A DNA stretch of 64,000 nt from Guyanagaster necrorhizus (taxonomy: Eukaryota > Basidiomycota > Agaricomycetes > Agaricales > Physalacriaceae): contig NW_025064880.1 in assembly GCF_019112545.1 (NCBI RefSeq), forward strand, positions 1,613,280-1,677,279. The letters are read 5' to 3'. A model generated the notes under the pieces. The model did not search any database. It saw only the letters and a list, made by a program, of their open reading frames with translations, and had not been told where the DNA came from. The position numbers were made by a program, and so were the translations under genes. This document shows, one piece after another, positions 41,947 to 53,319 of this stretch (its first letter is position 1; each line of letters starts with the position of its first letter).

Positions 41947-43060
41947 GTTGTATTAAAAAGCAGCTAGTGCCAGCCACTCTGTCCAATTATCTTGGCAATA
42001 ATTGATGAAAAGTCAGAGATACTTTTCAATCTCTTGATTCACCTATTCTGTCTAGCCATCTGTTTAGGGGTGATATGCTGTTGATGTGTTTCACTTGATA
42101 TTGAGGAGTCAGTATAGGTTATTTAGGAATTTGGAGATGAATTGTGGTTCTCTATCTGAAATGATGACTTGAGGCATGCTATATTTGGCATAGATTTCAT
42201 CTCATAGGATCTTTGCCTATCCTTCTGATATTAATTCTGTTGAGCAAGTGATCAGAATGATTGCTTTAGAGAAGCAATCAACTATGATGATGATGGTGTT
42301 ATAGCTGTCACTTTCTGGAAGTCCTGTCACCATGTCCACCAAAATGTGAGTTCATAGTGATGATAGTATCTCATTCAGATAGAGTGATGCAGTCTGAGGT
42401 TGTGTTGAGGATTTGCCTCACTGACAAACCTTGTAAGCTTTGATATATCAGATGATATCATGATCTATTTTAGGCCACCAATATTCCTATGATACAAGCT
42501 CTTTCATCTTTATGATATCTGAGTGACCAGCTGTCACATGGTCATAGCATGTAGTGATAATATCACTATGAAGCCCTTGATCTCTAGGAATATAGATCTG
42601 CCTATCATAGTAGATTAATCTCTCTTCTTTCTTCAGCCTCCATTTGTGATTCAGAGATGAGGCAATTTGTTGATCTCATTTATGGGAATCTTGGATTGCA
42701 CTTTTAATATGCTCATGTATTTTCTCCTCCATCAGCATGATCATTGCTCAAAAGTGTTCTGGTTGGAGTATGACAACTCTTTCATTGTTGTCTTCCCTCT
42801 GATCATAGTTGACCCTTTAGCTAAAGAAATCTGCCTTCTTGTTTGCTGCACTGGCCTTATAGTGCAGTATGTATTCGTATTCAGATAGTTTCATGACCCA
42901 TTGAGCTTGTTGTCAGTTAAGCTTTTGTGGAAGATGGAAATATCACAGATTCTGGTGATCCATCCAGATCTTGAAGATCTGAGTTGCTCCAATAAAGTAA
43001 TGCTGCTATTCAGCTAAAGTGAGCATTATAGCAAAGAGCTTCTTGTTATAAATCTCATAG
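41947..43060 (-). pseudogene. pol remnant of element D, 5' piece (integrase, RNase H)
   Basis: Resumes the integrase reading broken by G (FQHNN region), then the integrase core read backwards (ISD near 42160, DMVTGLPESDSYNTI near 42300), the zinc region near 42420-42550, and RNase H (TDHQNL-like) near 42945-43050. Stops are frequent. It ends at EIYNKKLF where the H LTR begins. Confidence 0.85.
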
Positions 43061-43513
43061 TGTTATGATTTTTCACCCTTTTCTTAAACTTTAACCTCTA
43101 TTTATGCTTAGTCAGAGCACTAACATGAGTGCTTAAGACTATGAGATAAGGCTTAGTCATCACAACAGGCCAAGTCTGTCATTGTCTTTCAATGCAATGA
43201 TGCTGTCCAATGATGCATAATCAAGCTTTTATATATAGTAGTGACATCCAAGGACAATAGGCACAAAGACCTCGACAACATACAATTAGTAGTGATATAT
43301 TTAAGTAGTAACTTGTATAGTATTTAAGGAGCTGGCTCTTGCTAGTAAATCCTCAGCTTTGAGCTAAAGTTTATTCTTACCACTTCATCTCGAGCAATTT
43401 GTCAACACCTTGACTGCACCACTCTAGTATCAGTGATCTTGATCATTATACTCAAATATGAGGTAGTAGTCACTTATCATATGTTACCAGTCACATGCAA
43501 CTTGGATCTAACA
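43061..43513 (+). repeat. 5' LTR of element H
   Basis: 453 bp, TGTTATGATTTTTCACC to GATCTAACA. AGCTTTGAGCTAA near 43355-43367 is a perfect complement of TTAGCTCAAAGCT at 43515-43527, so pairing is retained even though both sides differ from G. Confidence 0.92.
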
Positions 43514-43570
43514 ATTAGCTCAAAGCTTTCTCTTCTCTTTTCTCATGCCAGTTAGTGCAGAGAAAACTGA

Positions 43571-45030
43571 ATGCCCTCTATCAATTCATCAGACCCAAAC
43601 TTCAATTGAGAGTTCTTTGAACTTCTCTCCTCTATCATTAGAATATTGTTGGAATTATTGGTGATTATTCAGCTATGCTAAGGACACCATTTAATCACTG
43701 CCTGGACTATCAGGCACTATAACAAGTTCTAACATATCTGACATATCTTATGAAACATAACCTCTGATCTCCCTTTATATGACATTTCTAAATCCTGACA
43801 AATATTCCACCAGCTCCCAACAGACTCCCTACCCAAAGCTGGGCCTAGCAGTGCAGCTTAAGAGAATGTTCAAGAGGAAGAAAGACACAGATACCCTCTC
43901 TGACCAGGTAGCAGAGATGGCAACACTTGCCTCACAGGATTCAGAAACCCTTAGTAGCAAATCTCTGTTCCTGACTATGAAGACAAGAACCTCCCAGATG
44001 ACTTCTTTCAGCAGTCTCCCTCTCCCAATATTACCACCACCTCTCCAACCAAAGGGGTTACTGATTATACCAGAGATTTCCTCGATGCCACTCAGATGGC
44101 TGCAGAACCCCAGCAGACAGCACCTCAAAGCCAGTCTCATAGCCTCATTTTCTCTACTCCTCACTCAGTTGGCACCAGTGGTGGGCTGGAAAGGTCACTC
44201 TCAGACTGGCTCAATGATGAGCACTGAAACTGAGAGGTGCAAGAAGAAGTCATCCACCAATATTTCTCTATCTGAAACCTTAACATTCCCTTCAACTATG
44301 ACAAGGCTCTCTGACAGGAAGAACAGAAGTAACGAACTGCACCACAGCTGGTTTACAGTGAGCTTGAGGAGTGCATCATCAAAAGTGGCTGATGAAGGAA
44401 GGAGGCCACAGAGTATGACAGGTAGCACTGAGATGAGCAGCAAGAAGTTGAAAGGGCTTGACTGAAAAGAACAGACCCCTCTAACTGGTATAGACTCTGA
44501 CCAGAGGTTGCATCCATACTTGCACCAGTATATGCTGACTGATTCCTCTCCACACCAGTATTCTGAGAGCCCAGCACTGACTCTGATCTCTGAAGTGAAA
44601 ACTGCTGAAGGAATGAAACTATTGCAGCCAGAGGAACTCCTTCACACCTCCCAACTCCACAGTATCCCTCTCCCTGATGAACCCCTAGCACTGACACTAC
44701 ATTCAAAGACAACAAGTCCATCCTCAGACACTACAGGTTACAAGTCTCTGAGACTGCCCACATCTCCATTCATGCCCTCCAAGGATTCCTCAGTAGCAGG
44801 GTGGTCAGGCAGTTACTTGACAATGGATACTAGTGAAATATCCAGCTCTATTGCAAGCAAATGGCAGTGGCAAGAGCAACTGAGAGAAACTAGTATGATC
44901 CTGATATTAGAAGCCAGCCAGCTTCCATCTACATCAATGTCTCAAAAACCTCAGGCCCCACAGCTGGACCTAGTACCTAGCCAGGACAGCAGATCGATGA
45001 CATGACCATCAGAGGTCAAGAAGAATTTTT
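43571..45030 (+). pseudogene. ORF-A remnant of element H
   Basis: Starts MPSINSSDPNFN and is soon stopped, but the frame continues with a hydrophobic LLSSIIRILLELLVIIQLC, AWTIRHYNKF and NITSDLPLYDIS. The C-terminal block near 44716-44850 is very clear (HYRLQVSETAHISIHALQ, GFLSSRVVRQLLDNGY). IPFNYDKAL near 44288 matches the middle block of G. The end is approximate. Confidence 0.76.
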
Positions 45031-46786
45031 ATGACCTGCCTACTGCTTCCTCCCTCAAGGACAAGGAGAACAAAGAGAATAAGGAAGATGAAGAAACTGA
45101 GAGTAGCAATCCACTCCAAGTGGAGGGAGCACTCGCATATGGGCTATAGGAAGACACAGATGAAAAAGAGTTGGAACAAGCAATACAAGAGGCAAGGACA
45201 CAGGAATATCAGGAGTTGTACTTGCAAGAGGTGAACTTTTTATAGTGCAATGCTACCTGGATAGCATCAAAAATTGGTCAATTGTATCTTTATTCTACAC
45301 CTAATGAACAAACAGAAATACTGAGGCATGCAGCCACTGACTATGCTGCCATACAGTATAATGAATGGCACTCCAAAGACAAGATTCAAAGACCACCAGC
45401 TTATCCAATGTCAGCCACTATACAACTAATGCCAAGGACCCCTTCTATTATGCTAAAAAGAGCCATATATATGGCCCCATCTATCTGAAGCATCTTTTCA
45501 TTCTCTGCCCTATCAGCCCAATCAATGGCAATATAGCTAACAAGATCCCGACCTCAGCCAAAGGCTTCTCCAGTCTTCTATTAAAACCCCTGAACTGACA
45601 AAGAAAGCCAAATGCTAGAGGCCCAACCCCTCCCTGATGAGGCAACTGGAAGCAGAACAGGGAAAGAACCTATTAAGGATGATCCTGAAGTAGTATGGTT
45701 AGAATTCACCATCCGGAATGGAGTCATCATCCGAAAAGAAGAACTACCACAGGAAAGCCTCATTGCTGACAATAAATCACTCCACTCCTTCTCTGGACCT
45801 CTGGAAGAATGGTGCCGACTGCTGTTTTCAGACTGGCTCAACCTAATGGGCACCCTGCTCTATGATGCAGCTGTCCTTCAATGCTGCCCAGATCTACTGC
45901 AAAAGCCCTGCCTCTTTAAAGGGGCCTTCAATGATATCAACCACTTTTTCATTGATTGCAAGCAATATTTCAAGGTTTACATCAGGTACTTAGAGACCAA
46001 TATAAACAAAGTAGTCTTTGCTGTATTCTACCTCAAGGAAAAAGCAAAGACATAATGGATTCTAATCTCCTCAAACTTCTGATTATCAACTCAGAAGCAC
46101 TACCGATATCTCTTGTGGTCCATCTTTAAACAAATGCTCTATGACAAATTCATTGATTCTACCATATAAAAAGTATACAAACAGAAGATCAAGAAGTACA
46201 AGATGGTCAACAAAGCCACCATGGACTATTTCGATGAGTTGAAATGACTGGCCAAGCTTTTTAGAATACAAGACAATACCACAAACAATGGAAGAATGGT
46301 TGAGGCTCTCAAGCAAGGGGTCCCCTCCTCTTACATTATGATGATCTCTGCCATTGGCATTCACACCCTCATGTCAAATGGTTATAACAAATGGAAGGAA
46401 CAGATCATCAAAATATATAAAGAGCAATAAAGGCAGAAAGTAGAATCAACAATGCTGCAAGATCACATGAAGAAGTCAACACTGTCAATCTTAAACAAAT
46501 CATTGGAGACAACTGCTGGAAAATCATCAGAATTCTCTACAGCACACAGAAGACTGAAACAGAAACAACTTATACAGGGACAGAAAAGCCAATAGACATA
46601 GATCAGATGAAGAAGGAAGGCAAATATTTCAACTGTGGCCAAAAGGGGCACATAGTGAAGAATTGCCCCAAAAGAAAGAGAATCCAAGAAGACATTCAAG
46701 CACAGATCACTGGTCTACAGAAGGAAGAAGAGAAACTCAATGAGGAGATCAAAGTGGAAGAAGTAACAGATATGGCCAGTTAGTGA
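43779..46786 (+). pseudogene. Gag with ORF-B extension, element H
   Basis: ORF-B is open for 228 codons from the conserved ATG (43779-44465) and again at 44508-45005, in the same frame as the Gag piece at 45612-46055 (LFKGAFNDINHFFIDCKQYF). The zinc knuckle (YFNCGQKGHIVKNC, first Cys changed to Tyr) is near 46627-46668. The terminal part, up to the TAG/TGA pair at 46781-46786, is in a different frame, so at least one indel lies in the Gag core. The long survival of ORF-B here reflects its codon make-up at least in part. Confidence 0.8.
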
Positions 46787-46806
46787 GCAATTCCACTAAA
46801 CTGGCT
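46774..46806 (+). other. Gag/Pol junction hairpin, element H
   Basis: GGCCAGTTAGTG, loop AGCAATTC, CACTAAACTGGCT. Compared with G, one C-G pair has become T-A on both arms while pairing and the bulged A are kept; only the closing outer pair is lost (wobble). Confidence 0.55.
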
Positions 46807-49068
46807 AAGAAACTTTATGGTGTGCAATCCCCAGCTGCTAACCAGACTGATAGTATTTCTGTAGTTACTCCTATGCTTACTCTTACTATGCATTCAAATA
46901 TACCCCAGATTTCTATCTCACACACCAATAAATCACTAAAAAGGACTCAAACTCCCATAGGACAAACAGGGGCAGCAGGCTCTACCACTTGGCTCAAACT
47001 ATTTGACACTGAGTGGATCTGGAGAACCATCAAAGATGCCAAAGATGGAGCTATGGCAAAAGCTGCACTCAGAAATTGGGTGCACTGGACACAAACTGAG
47101 GAAGTCCTGGATGAAGTAGTGGAAGGAATAAAGAAGGCTAAAAGGTGCCAGACCCTGGAATGGCTGGACAAGCTCCATGGACCACAAAAATTCATTCGAT
47201 GGTCCAAAATGCCCAGCCAAGATTTACTTGCTAAAGTCCAGGTTGAAACTCTCACCTCATGATCAGTCCACAAAGTAACTGCCCTGATCGATAGTAGATG
47301 CACTGGAAGTTCCATCAATCAAGCTTTTGTCAATAAGTATAAACTTCCAACTTGGGTAATAGCAGCACTGATTCCAGTCTATAACACAGATAGAATAAAA
47401 AACCAAGCTGGCTCAATCATCAAGTTCATAGAGCTCTGGCTCATAATTGGCGATCACTCTGAATGAATTGACCTGATCATGACTGACCTAAGAACAAAAG
47501 AAATCTTTCTCAGTCATGACTGACTAATATGTCATAACCCTCTGATCAACTGGAAGACTGGTTGAATCATGTTTGCAAGATGCTGCTGTTGAAAAATCCC
47601 TTTTATGCTGCCTGATGAGGATCTGGAGGACTGATGAGATAAGGAGATGGAGGATGAGAAAACCATTCTCACCATCGATCTCCAATATGAAATAGATATT
47701 CAGATGATTCATCATGCTAACAACTTGGCTGCTAAAGCCAATGAGCAGAAGAGGGAGAGAACCTTCAAGGAGATGATGTCAGAATAGGCATGAGATTTCA
47801 AAGACCTCTTCAAGAAGGAGAGCTTTGACAAGCTATCAGAATCAAAACCATGGGACCATGCAATTGAACTAGTCCCAAACACCAATGCCAATTTGAACTG
47901 CAAAACTTATTCTCTCGGAAACAATGAGCAGCAAGAACTTGACAGGTTTCTGAAGGAGAACTTGTCCAGTGGGCAAATCTGACCATCTAAATCTCTGATG
48001 GCTTCCCCATTCTTCTTTGTCAAAAAGAAAGATGGCAAGCTCTGACTGGTTCAAGACTATCAGAAGCTTAATGAAATGATGATCAAGAATTGCTATCCTC
48101 TCCCTTTAATTTTGAAGCTCATGGACAAACTCTGGAGTGCTAAATACTACACTAAGCTTAATGTTCACTGGAGATATAACAACATTTGAATCAAAGAAGG
48201 AGATGAGTGGAAGATGGCCTTCCAAACTAACTGAGAACTCTTTGAACTGACAATAATGTTCTTCGGTCTCACTAATTCTCTGGCAATATTCTAATAGATG
48301 ATGAATAATATCTTCAAAGATCTCATCTCTATCAGAAAGGTCACTATATATCTTGATGACATTCTAATCATGTCAAGGACAAAGGAGGAACACTGAAAGT
48401 TGGTATGACAAGTACTAGCTCTCATGAGGAAATACAAGCTGTTCCTCAAAGTGGAGAAATGCAAATTTGAGGTGCTTGAGACTGAGTATCTCAGGGTCAT
48501 CATTAGTGAAGAAAGTATTCAGATGGATCCCATTAAAGTAGTAGGAGTAATCAAATGGCTGAAACCAACTAAAAAGAAGGAGTTGCAGTTCTTCCTTGGC
48601 TTCACAAATTTTTACCAATGATTTATCTGAGACTATAGCAAAATTGTCTGGCCAATGATACAATTAACTGATAACACTCCCTGGACCTGAGAATCCTCTC
48701 AGCAAGCCATCTTCGACAACCTCAAATAACAACTAGCCAAAGATGTGGTCCTTGCAATTCCCACTCAGGAAGGGAAATTCCAAGTGGAGGCCAACTCTAG
48801 TGAAGGAGCCATAGACACCATACTTTCACAGGAACAAGACAAGAAATAGTGCCTCATTGCATTCCTTTCAAAAGTGCTCACTGTGACAAAGCGAAACTAT
48901 GAGATCTATGACAAGAAACTACTCACTATCATGCTCACCCTTGAGGAATGGTGGCATTATCTGATCAGGGCCATGGAGGTTTTTGAGATCTAGACAGATC
49001 ATCAAAACCTCTGATACTTCCAACAGCCACAGAAATTAAACTGGTGATGTGCTTGGTAACAGCTAAGT
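46787..49068 (+). pseudogene. pol remnant of element H (protease, RT, RNase H)
   Basis: The -1 frame piece at 46783-47262 gives the Pol N-terminal region (WRTIKDAKDGAMAKAALRNW). The protease active site is IDSRCTGSS (Gly to Arg in DSG) near 47290. The RT palm has YLDDILIMS near 48352 and RNase H lies near 48780-49060. Many TGA codons replace Arg. It breaks off at 49068. Confidence 0.9.
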
Positions 49069-50472
49069 GACTAAGAGAAGTGAATGAGGAATGAACTCTC
49101 AAACACCAACACCTAACCACTCAATACACAATCACCAAATACAGTTGAGGTCGGTTGTTTCAAGTACAATAGAAGCACTCTTGCAGTCTTAAATAAAATC
49201 AAAGAAACAGTCAATAAAGACAGTTATTCAACTCTATCTTGCTTTCAAAGATGCAATACTCATGAGAGTAGTTTATAGCAATGTTTAAGTATAATTAGGA
49301 CTCAGAATCAATGCCAAATTGTGCTCCAAATCAACTTAGAATATTCCAAAACCCAATGAACTCCAAAACCCAAATACTAAGTCTATCAAGCACTTAGGCT
49401 TGACTAGCTGCACTCTTGGCTGGCTAGCAGTCCTCAAAACTGAAGAACTTGTATTCTGATGCTGAAACCCTTATAGTTTGGAATCCAAATTAATCCAAAA
49501 CCCAAAATACAGTTATTATTCCAATCCAATCCTCTCTAAGTGACAAAGCAACTTAAATAAATCACTAAGTCGAAGCAGAACTCAAAATCTGTTGTCCCAG
49601 GGACTAGCTACAGTGGGCTAGAAGGCCTGAATGCAGGGGTGAGTCGCTTGCTTACTATTTCCCCCCCATTCCCTTCTTTTATGCACCAACAACAGGTACA
49701 GAATCTATAAATAAAGCATTCAAAACAATATTTCTCCTGTTTAAAGCGGAATCACACTATTATTCCGGAATGGTGGCACTCCTGGACTCCTCTAGGCTTG
49801 CCCAGACCCATCTGGCCACCACACAGCTTTATTTTACGCCTACAGTGCCTGTGGGTACCTAACTCCTTTCTGTCTACTCAGAGTTTTAATCCTTTGAGTT
49901 ATTCTTAGTAGCTTGATTGATCAGGCCTGGTCAGGCCCAGTCAACCAGTCCTATCCACTCTATTCCTCTCAATTCTAAGTTCCTTAGGTCATCTGATACC
50001 TAGGAAATTTGGACTTAGGCATTTGAGTCAAAACTCACAGTGCTAGCCACAGATCATTGGATCTCACTTCTTACTGCTCCTGGATGATGCTATCTCTACT
50101 CAATACTCCACAACTGGCTATGGTATTATACCTCTAGCTGTCTTAGAATATACTTGTCTTAGTGGCATGTAGAATTGGCCTCATTTGAGATACCATTTCT
50201 AAGTCCAACTTGGACTTAGTATTTTCCAAGGTGTAGTGCTGAATTTTTCTAAGTTCAAACCTGACTTAAGATTTTCATCCTTAGGCCATGTTATTTTTAT
50301 AAAGTCCAATTTGGACTTAGTATTGGTGACTAGCATGACTATCAGCTTAGAGCCTCAGCTATAGTCCTCTACTGGCTAATGATCCTCAGTTACTAGCATA
50401 TTCTAGTGTGTTATGCAGAATTTGCAAATTATAGGGCTGGACATGTAGCCTGCATATCACTGATAGGGAATA
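49069..50472 (+). other. Unclassified 1.4-kb AT-rich stretch, no coding potential seen
   Basis: No resemblance to the gypsy elements on either side, which are different regions of two different copies. No ORF of note. Some CpGs remain. On the minus strand a TATA-like GCATAAAAGAAGGG at 49674-49687 sits above a long CT/AT-rich leader. Near 50200-50320 there are two near-identical palindromes (AAGTCCAA, one base, TTGGACTT) and a related degraded third. It could be a long LTR of another family in minus orientation, a nonautonomous element, or old host DNA. I cannot decide. Confidence 0.5.
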
Positions 50473-51560
50473 TAGTCCAGTCCTCACCTCCCCTTCCACT
50501 GCCTCTCACACCCATGGGATTGCTGACTGTGCCTGAGATTCCCTTGATGCCACTCAGATGGCTTTAAGATCCCATAGCTCAGCATCTAGAAGCCAGTCTA
50601 GGGGTGCCTCCAGCTCAGCCACCCACTCCATTGGAATAAGTGGTGGGCTGGAGAGATCACTCTCAGACCAGCTCAATGATGAGTGATAATACAGAGAAAA
50701 CCAAAATGAAATTATTCACTGACTTTTCTCTGCATGGGACTTTAATGTCTCTTTTAACTATGATGAAGCCCTTCAACAGAAGGAGCAGAGACAGCAAGAC
50801 ACACCACAGTCAGTTCTCAGTGAGCTTGAAGAGTGCTTCATCAAGAGAGGCAGGCAAAAGAGAGAGGCAGCCATAGCCACCAAGTATGATCAGTAGCACC
50901 AGGAGGAGCAGTGGGATGTTGAAAGGGCTCAACTGGCAAGGGCTGATATCTCTAACTGGTATGGACTCTGGCCTGAGGTTGCATCCATACTTACACCTAT
51001 CCATGCTGATTGATCCCTCTCAACTCCAGTATTCAGAGAGCCTAGTATAGAATCCAACCTATAGAATGAAGCCCACTGAAAGAATACAGAAACTCTCATA
51101 GCAGAAGAAGCCAGAGCAAGAAATGATGGAATCTCTTCCTCCACTCAGGATGATGTCCCAGGACCCTCTCAATACCCTCTGACCCCCCAGTATCCCCCCT
51201 TCCAATGAACCTCTAGCATCAATACCACATTTGGTGATGACAAGTCTATTCTCAAGCACTCTGGACTATGAGCCCCTGGTAATGCCCACATCCCCACTTA
51301 TGCTCTCCAAGAGTTTCTTAGGAGCTGAGTGGTCAACCAGCTTTTTGATGATGAATACCAACAAAACATCTGCCTCTATCACAAGTGAGTAGTAGCAGCA
51401 TGAGCAACAGGGGGCAATTGCTATAACTCCAGTATCAGCAGCTGGTCTGCCACCACCTATATCAATGCATCAGACTTTTCAGACCCTACTGATAGGACTA
51501 ACACTCAGTCAGAACAGCAGATCAATGGTATGACTGCAAGAGCAAGAGGAGACTTCTTAC
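50473..51560 (+). pseudogene. ORF-A / ORF-B remnant of element I
   Basis: Both overlapping frames are traceable. In the ORF-A frame the C-terminal block near 51238-51390 reads HSGL, APGNAHIPTYALQEFL, then DDEYQQNICLYHK. In the ORF-B frame are pieces such as MGLLTVPEIPLMPLRWL near 50517. Many stops. The end is approximate. Confidence 0.65.
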
Positions 51561-53299
51561 GACTCACTCATCACTTCTCTCTTAAAGAAAGAGAAGAACA
51601 AGATGAAGTGGGATAAAGACACTGAAGAGAGCAAACCACTATGAGCAGGTGGGGAACTCAGTTATGGCCTCTAAGAAGACACTGATAAAGAAGAACTGGA
51701 GAAAGCAATACAAGAGGCCAGAACAAGGGAATATCAAGAGTTTTATCTATGGGGAGTAAATTTCTTATGATGTGATGCTAGCTGGTTGGCATCACAACTG
51801 GGACAATTATATTTGCATTCAGAAATTAATGAAAAGATAGAAATCTTAAGACACATGGCCACTGACTATGCCATACAAACCTACAACCAATAGCATCTAG
51901 AAGATCTGGTCAGCTGACCACCAGCATATCAAATGCCTCTGCCTATTCAACTAATACCCTGGTCACCCTCAATTACCCTCAAATGAGCTGCATATATGGC
52001 CCCATCAATCTGAAGCACATTTTTATACTCCACCTCTTCTTTCTGCTCTATGACAATATAGCTATCAAGGTCATGACTGCAGCCAAGTAACCTGTCAAGT
52101 TTATACTAAAACCTATGGACTGATAAAGAAAGCCATATTCTAAAGGCTCAGCCTCCACCAGATAAAGCCACAGAGAGTGAGAAGGAACCCATCAGAGACA
52201 ACTTTGAAGCAGTCCAACTAGAGTTCACAATACAAGATGGAGTCATCATCTAAAAAGAAGCTGTCCCATGAGGCAGCCCAGTTGTGAACAATAATTCTTT
52301 ATATTTGTTCCCTAGACCATCCACCAAATGGCAATACCCTCTATTCACTGACTGGCCCAATCTCATGGGTGCTCTGCCTATAGATGCTACCATCCTACAA
52401 TGTTGACCTGACTTATTCCAAAAGCTCTAACCCTTTAAGGGGGCATCTAATGACATCAATTGATTTCTGATCAACTGTGAACAGTACTTTGAAGTTTACA
52501 TCAGATTCCTTGAGACTGATATAAACAAAGTCATATTTGCTGCATCATATTTTGAGGAGAAAGCCAAAATGTGGTGGATTCTCATCTTCTCAAATTTCTG
52601 ATCAGAAACCCAGGAACACTACTGGTACCTTTTGTGGCTGATGTTCAAATAAATGCTTCACAATAAGTTCATTGATCTGATAGTTCAGAAAGTCCACAAA
52701 CAAAAGATCAAGGACTATAAAATGAGAGATAAGATGGCCACCGACTACTTTGACAAGTTAAAATGGCTTGTGAAGCTTGTTGGCATCTGGAATGACATAG
52801 CCAATGAAGAAAGAATGGTCAAGGCTCTCAAGAGAGGAGTCCCCTCCTCATACATCATGATAATCTTGGTGATTGGCATCAAAGCTCTGATGCCAGTCAG
52901 TTATAATGAGTGGAAGGAATGAATCATCAAGATGTATAAGGAGCAATAAAGACAGAAAGCAAAATCATCAATGCTGCAAGATACTTGAAGAAGTCAACTT
53001 CACTAACCTCAAATAACATCAAATCATCAGAATCCTTGACAGCCCCCATCTATGGCATGCAAAAGACTGGATCTGGAACAATATATACAGGGACAAGAAA
53101 GCTAATAGATATCAACCAAATAAAGAAAGAAGGTAAATGCTTCAACTGTGGACAAAAGAGCCATATGGCTAAAGATTATCCTAAGAAGAAGTGAACCTAG
53201 AAAGATATTTAAGCCCAGATCACTAAACTCCAGAAGGAAGAGGAAGACCTTGGCAATAAGATCAAAGTGAAGGAGGTAAAAGATGGGGCCAGTCAGTGA
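51561..53299 (+). pseudogene. Gag remnant of element I
   Basis: AREYQEFYLWGVNFL near 51720-51765, the Gag core with YKMRDKMATDYFDKLKWLVKL at about 52710-52780 within an open piece (52653-52922), and the knuckle CFNCGQKSHMAKDY (last Cys lost) at about 53139-53180. The terminal TGA is at 53297-53299. A frameshift separates the 52653 and 52985 pieces. Confidence 0.85.
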
Positions 53300-53319
53300 G
53301 TGATTCTACTGAATTGGCT
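53287..53319 (+). other. Gag/Pol junction hairpin, element I
   Basis: GGCCAGTCAGTG, loop AGTGATTC, TACTGAATTGGCT. The left arm is identical to G; the right arm has three C-to-T changes that turn G-C pairs into G-U wobbles in RNA. Weakened but recognisable. Confidence 0.45.

Larger units (their letters stand above)
24509..43060 (-). mobile_element. Element D: minus-strand chromovirus split by E and G, cut by H
   Basis: Its pieces are 24509-24683 plus 32689-33048 (3' LTR of the LTR2 type, split by E), 33049-33842 plus 41947-43060 (chromodomain, integrase and RNase H, split by G). Joining across G restores a continuous integrase reading, and G carries a CTGTT duplication there. At 43060 the 5' LTR of plus-strand element H cuts D in the RNase H region. 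D itself interrupts F, so at least three insertion layers are stacked here. Confidence 0.88.
43061..49068 (+). mobile_element. Element H: 5' three-quarters of a decayed chromovirus
   Basis: Plus-strand 5' LTR, primer site, ORF-A/ORF-B, Gag, protease, RT and RNase H up to about 49068, where homology to gypsy elements stops within the QPQKLNW...VTELSQ region. The integrase half and the 3' LTR are missing; an unrelated 1.4-kb stretch follows. It inserted into element D (left flank CATAG). Confidence 0.9.
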
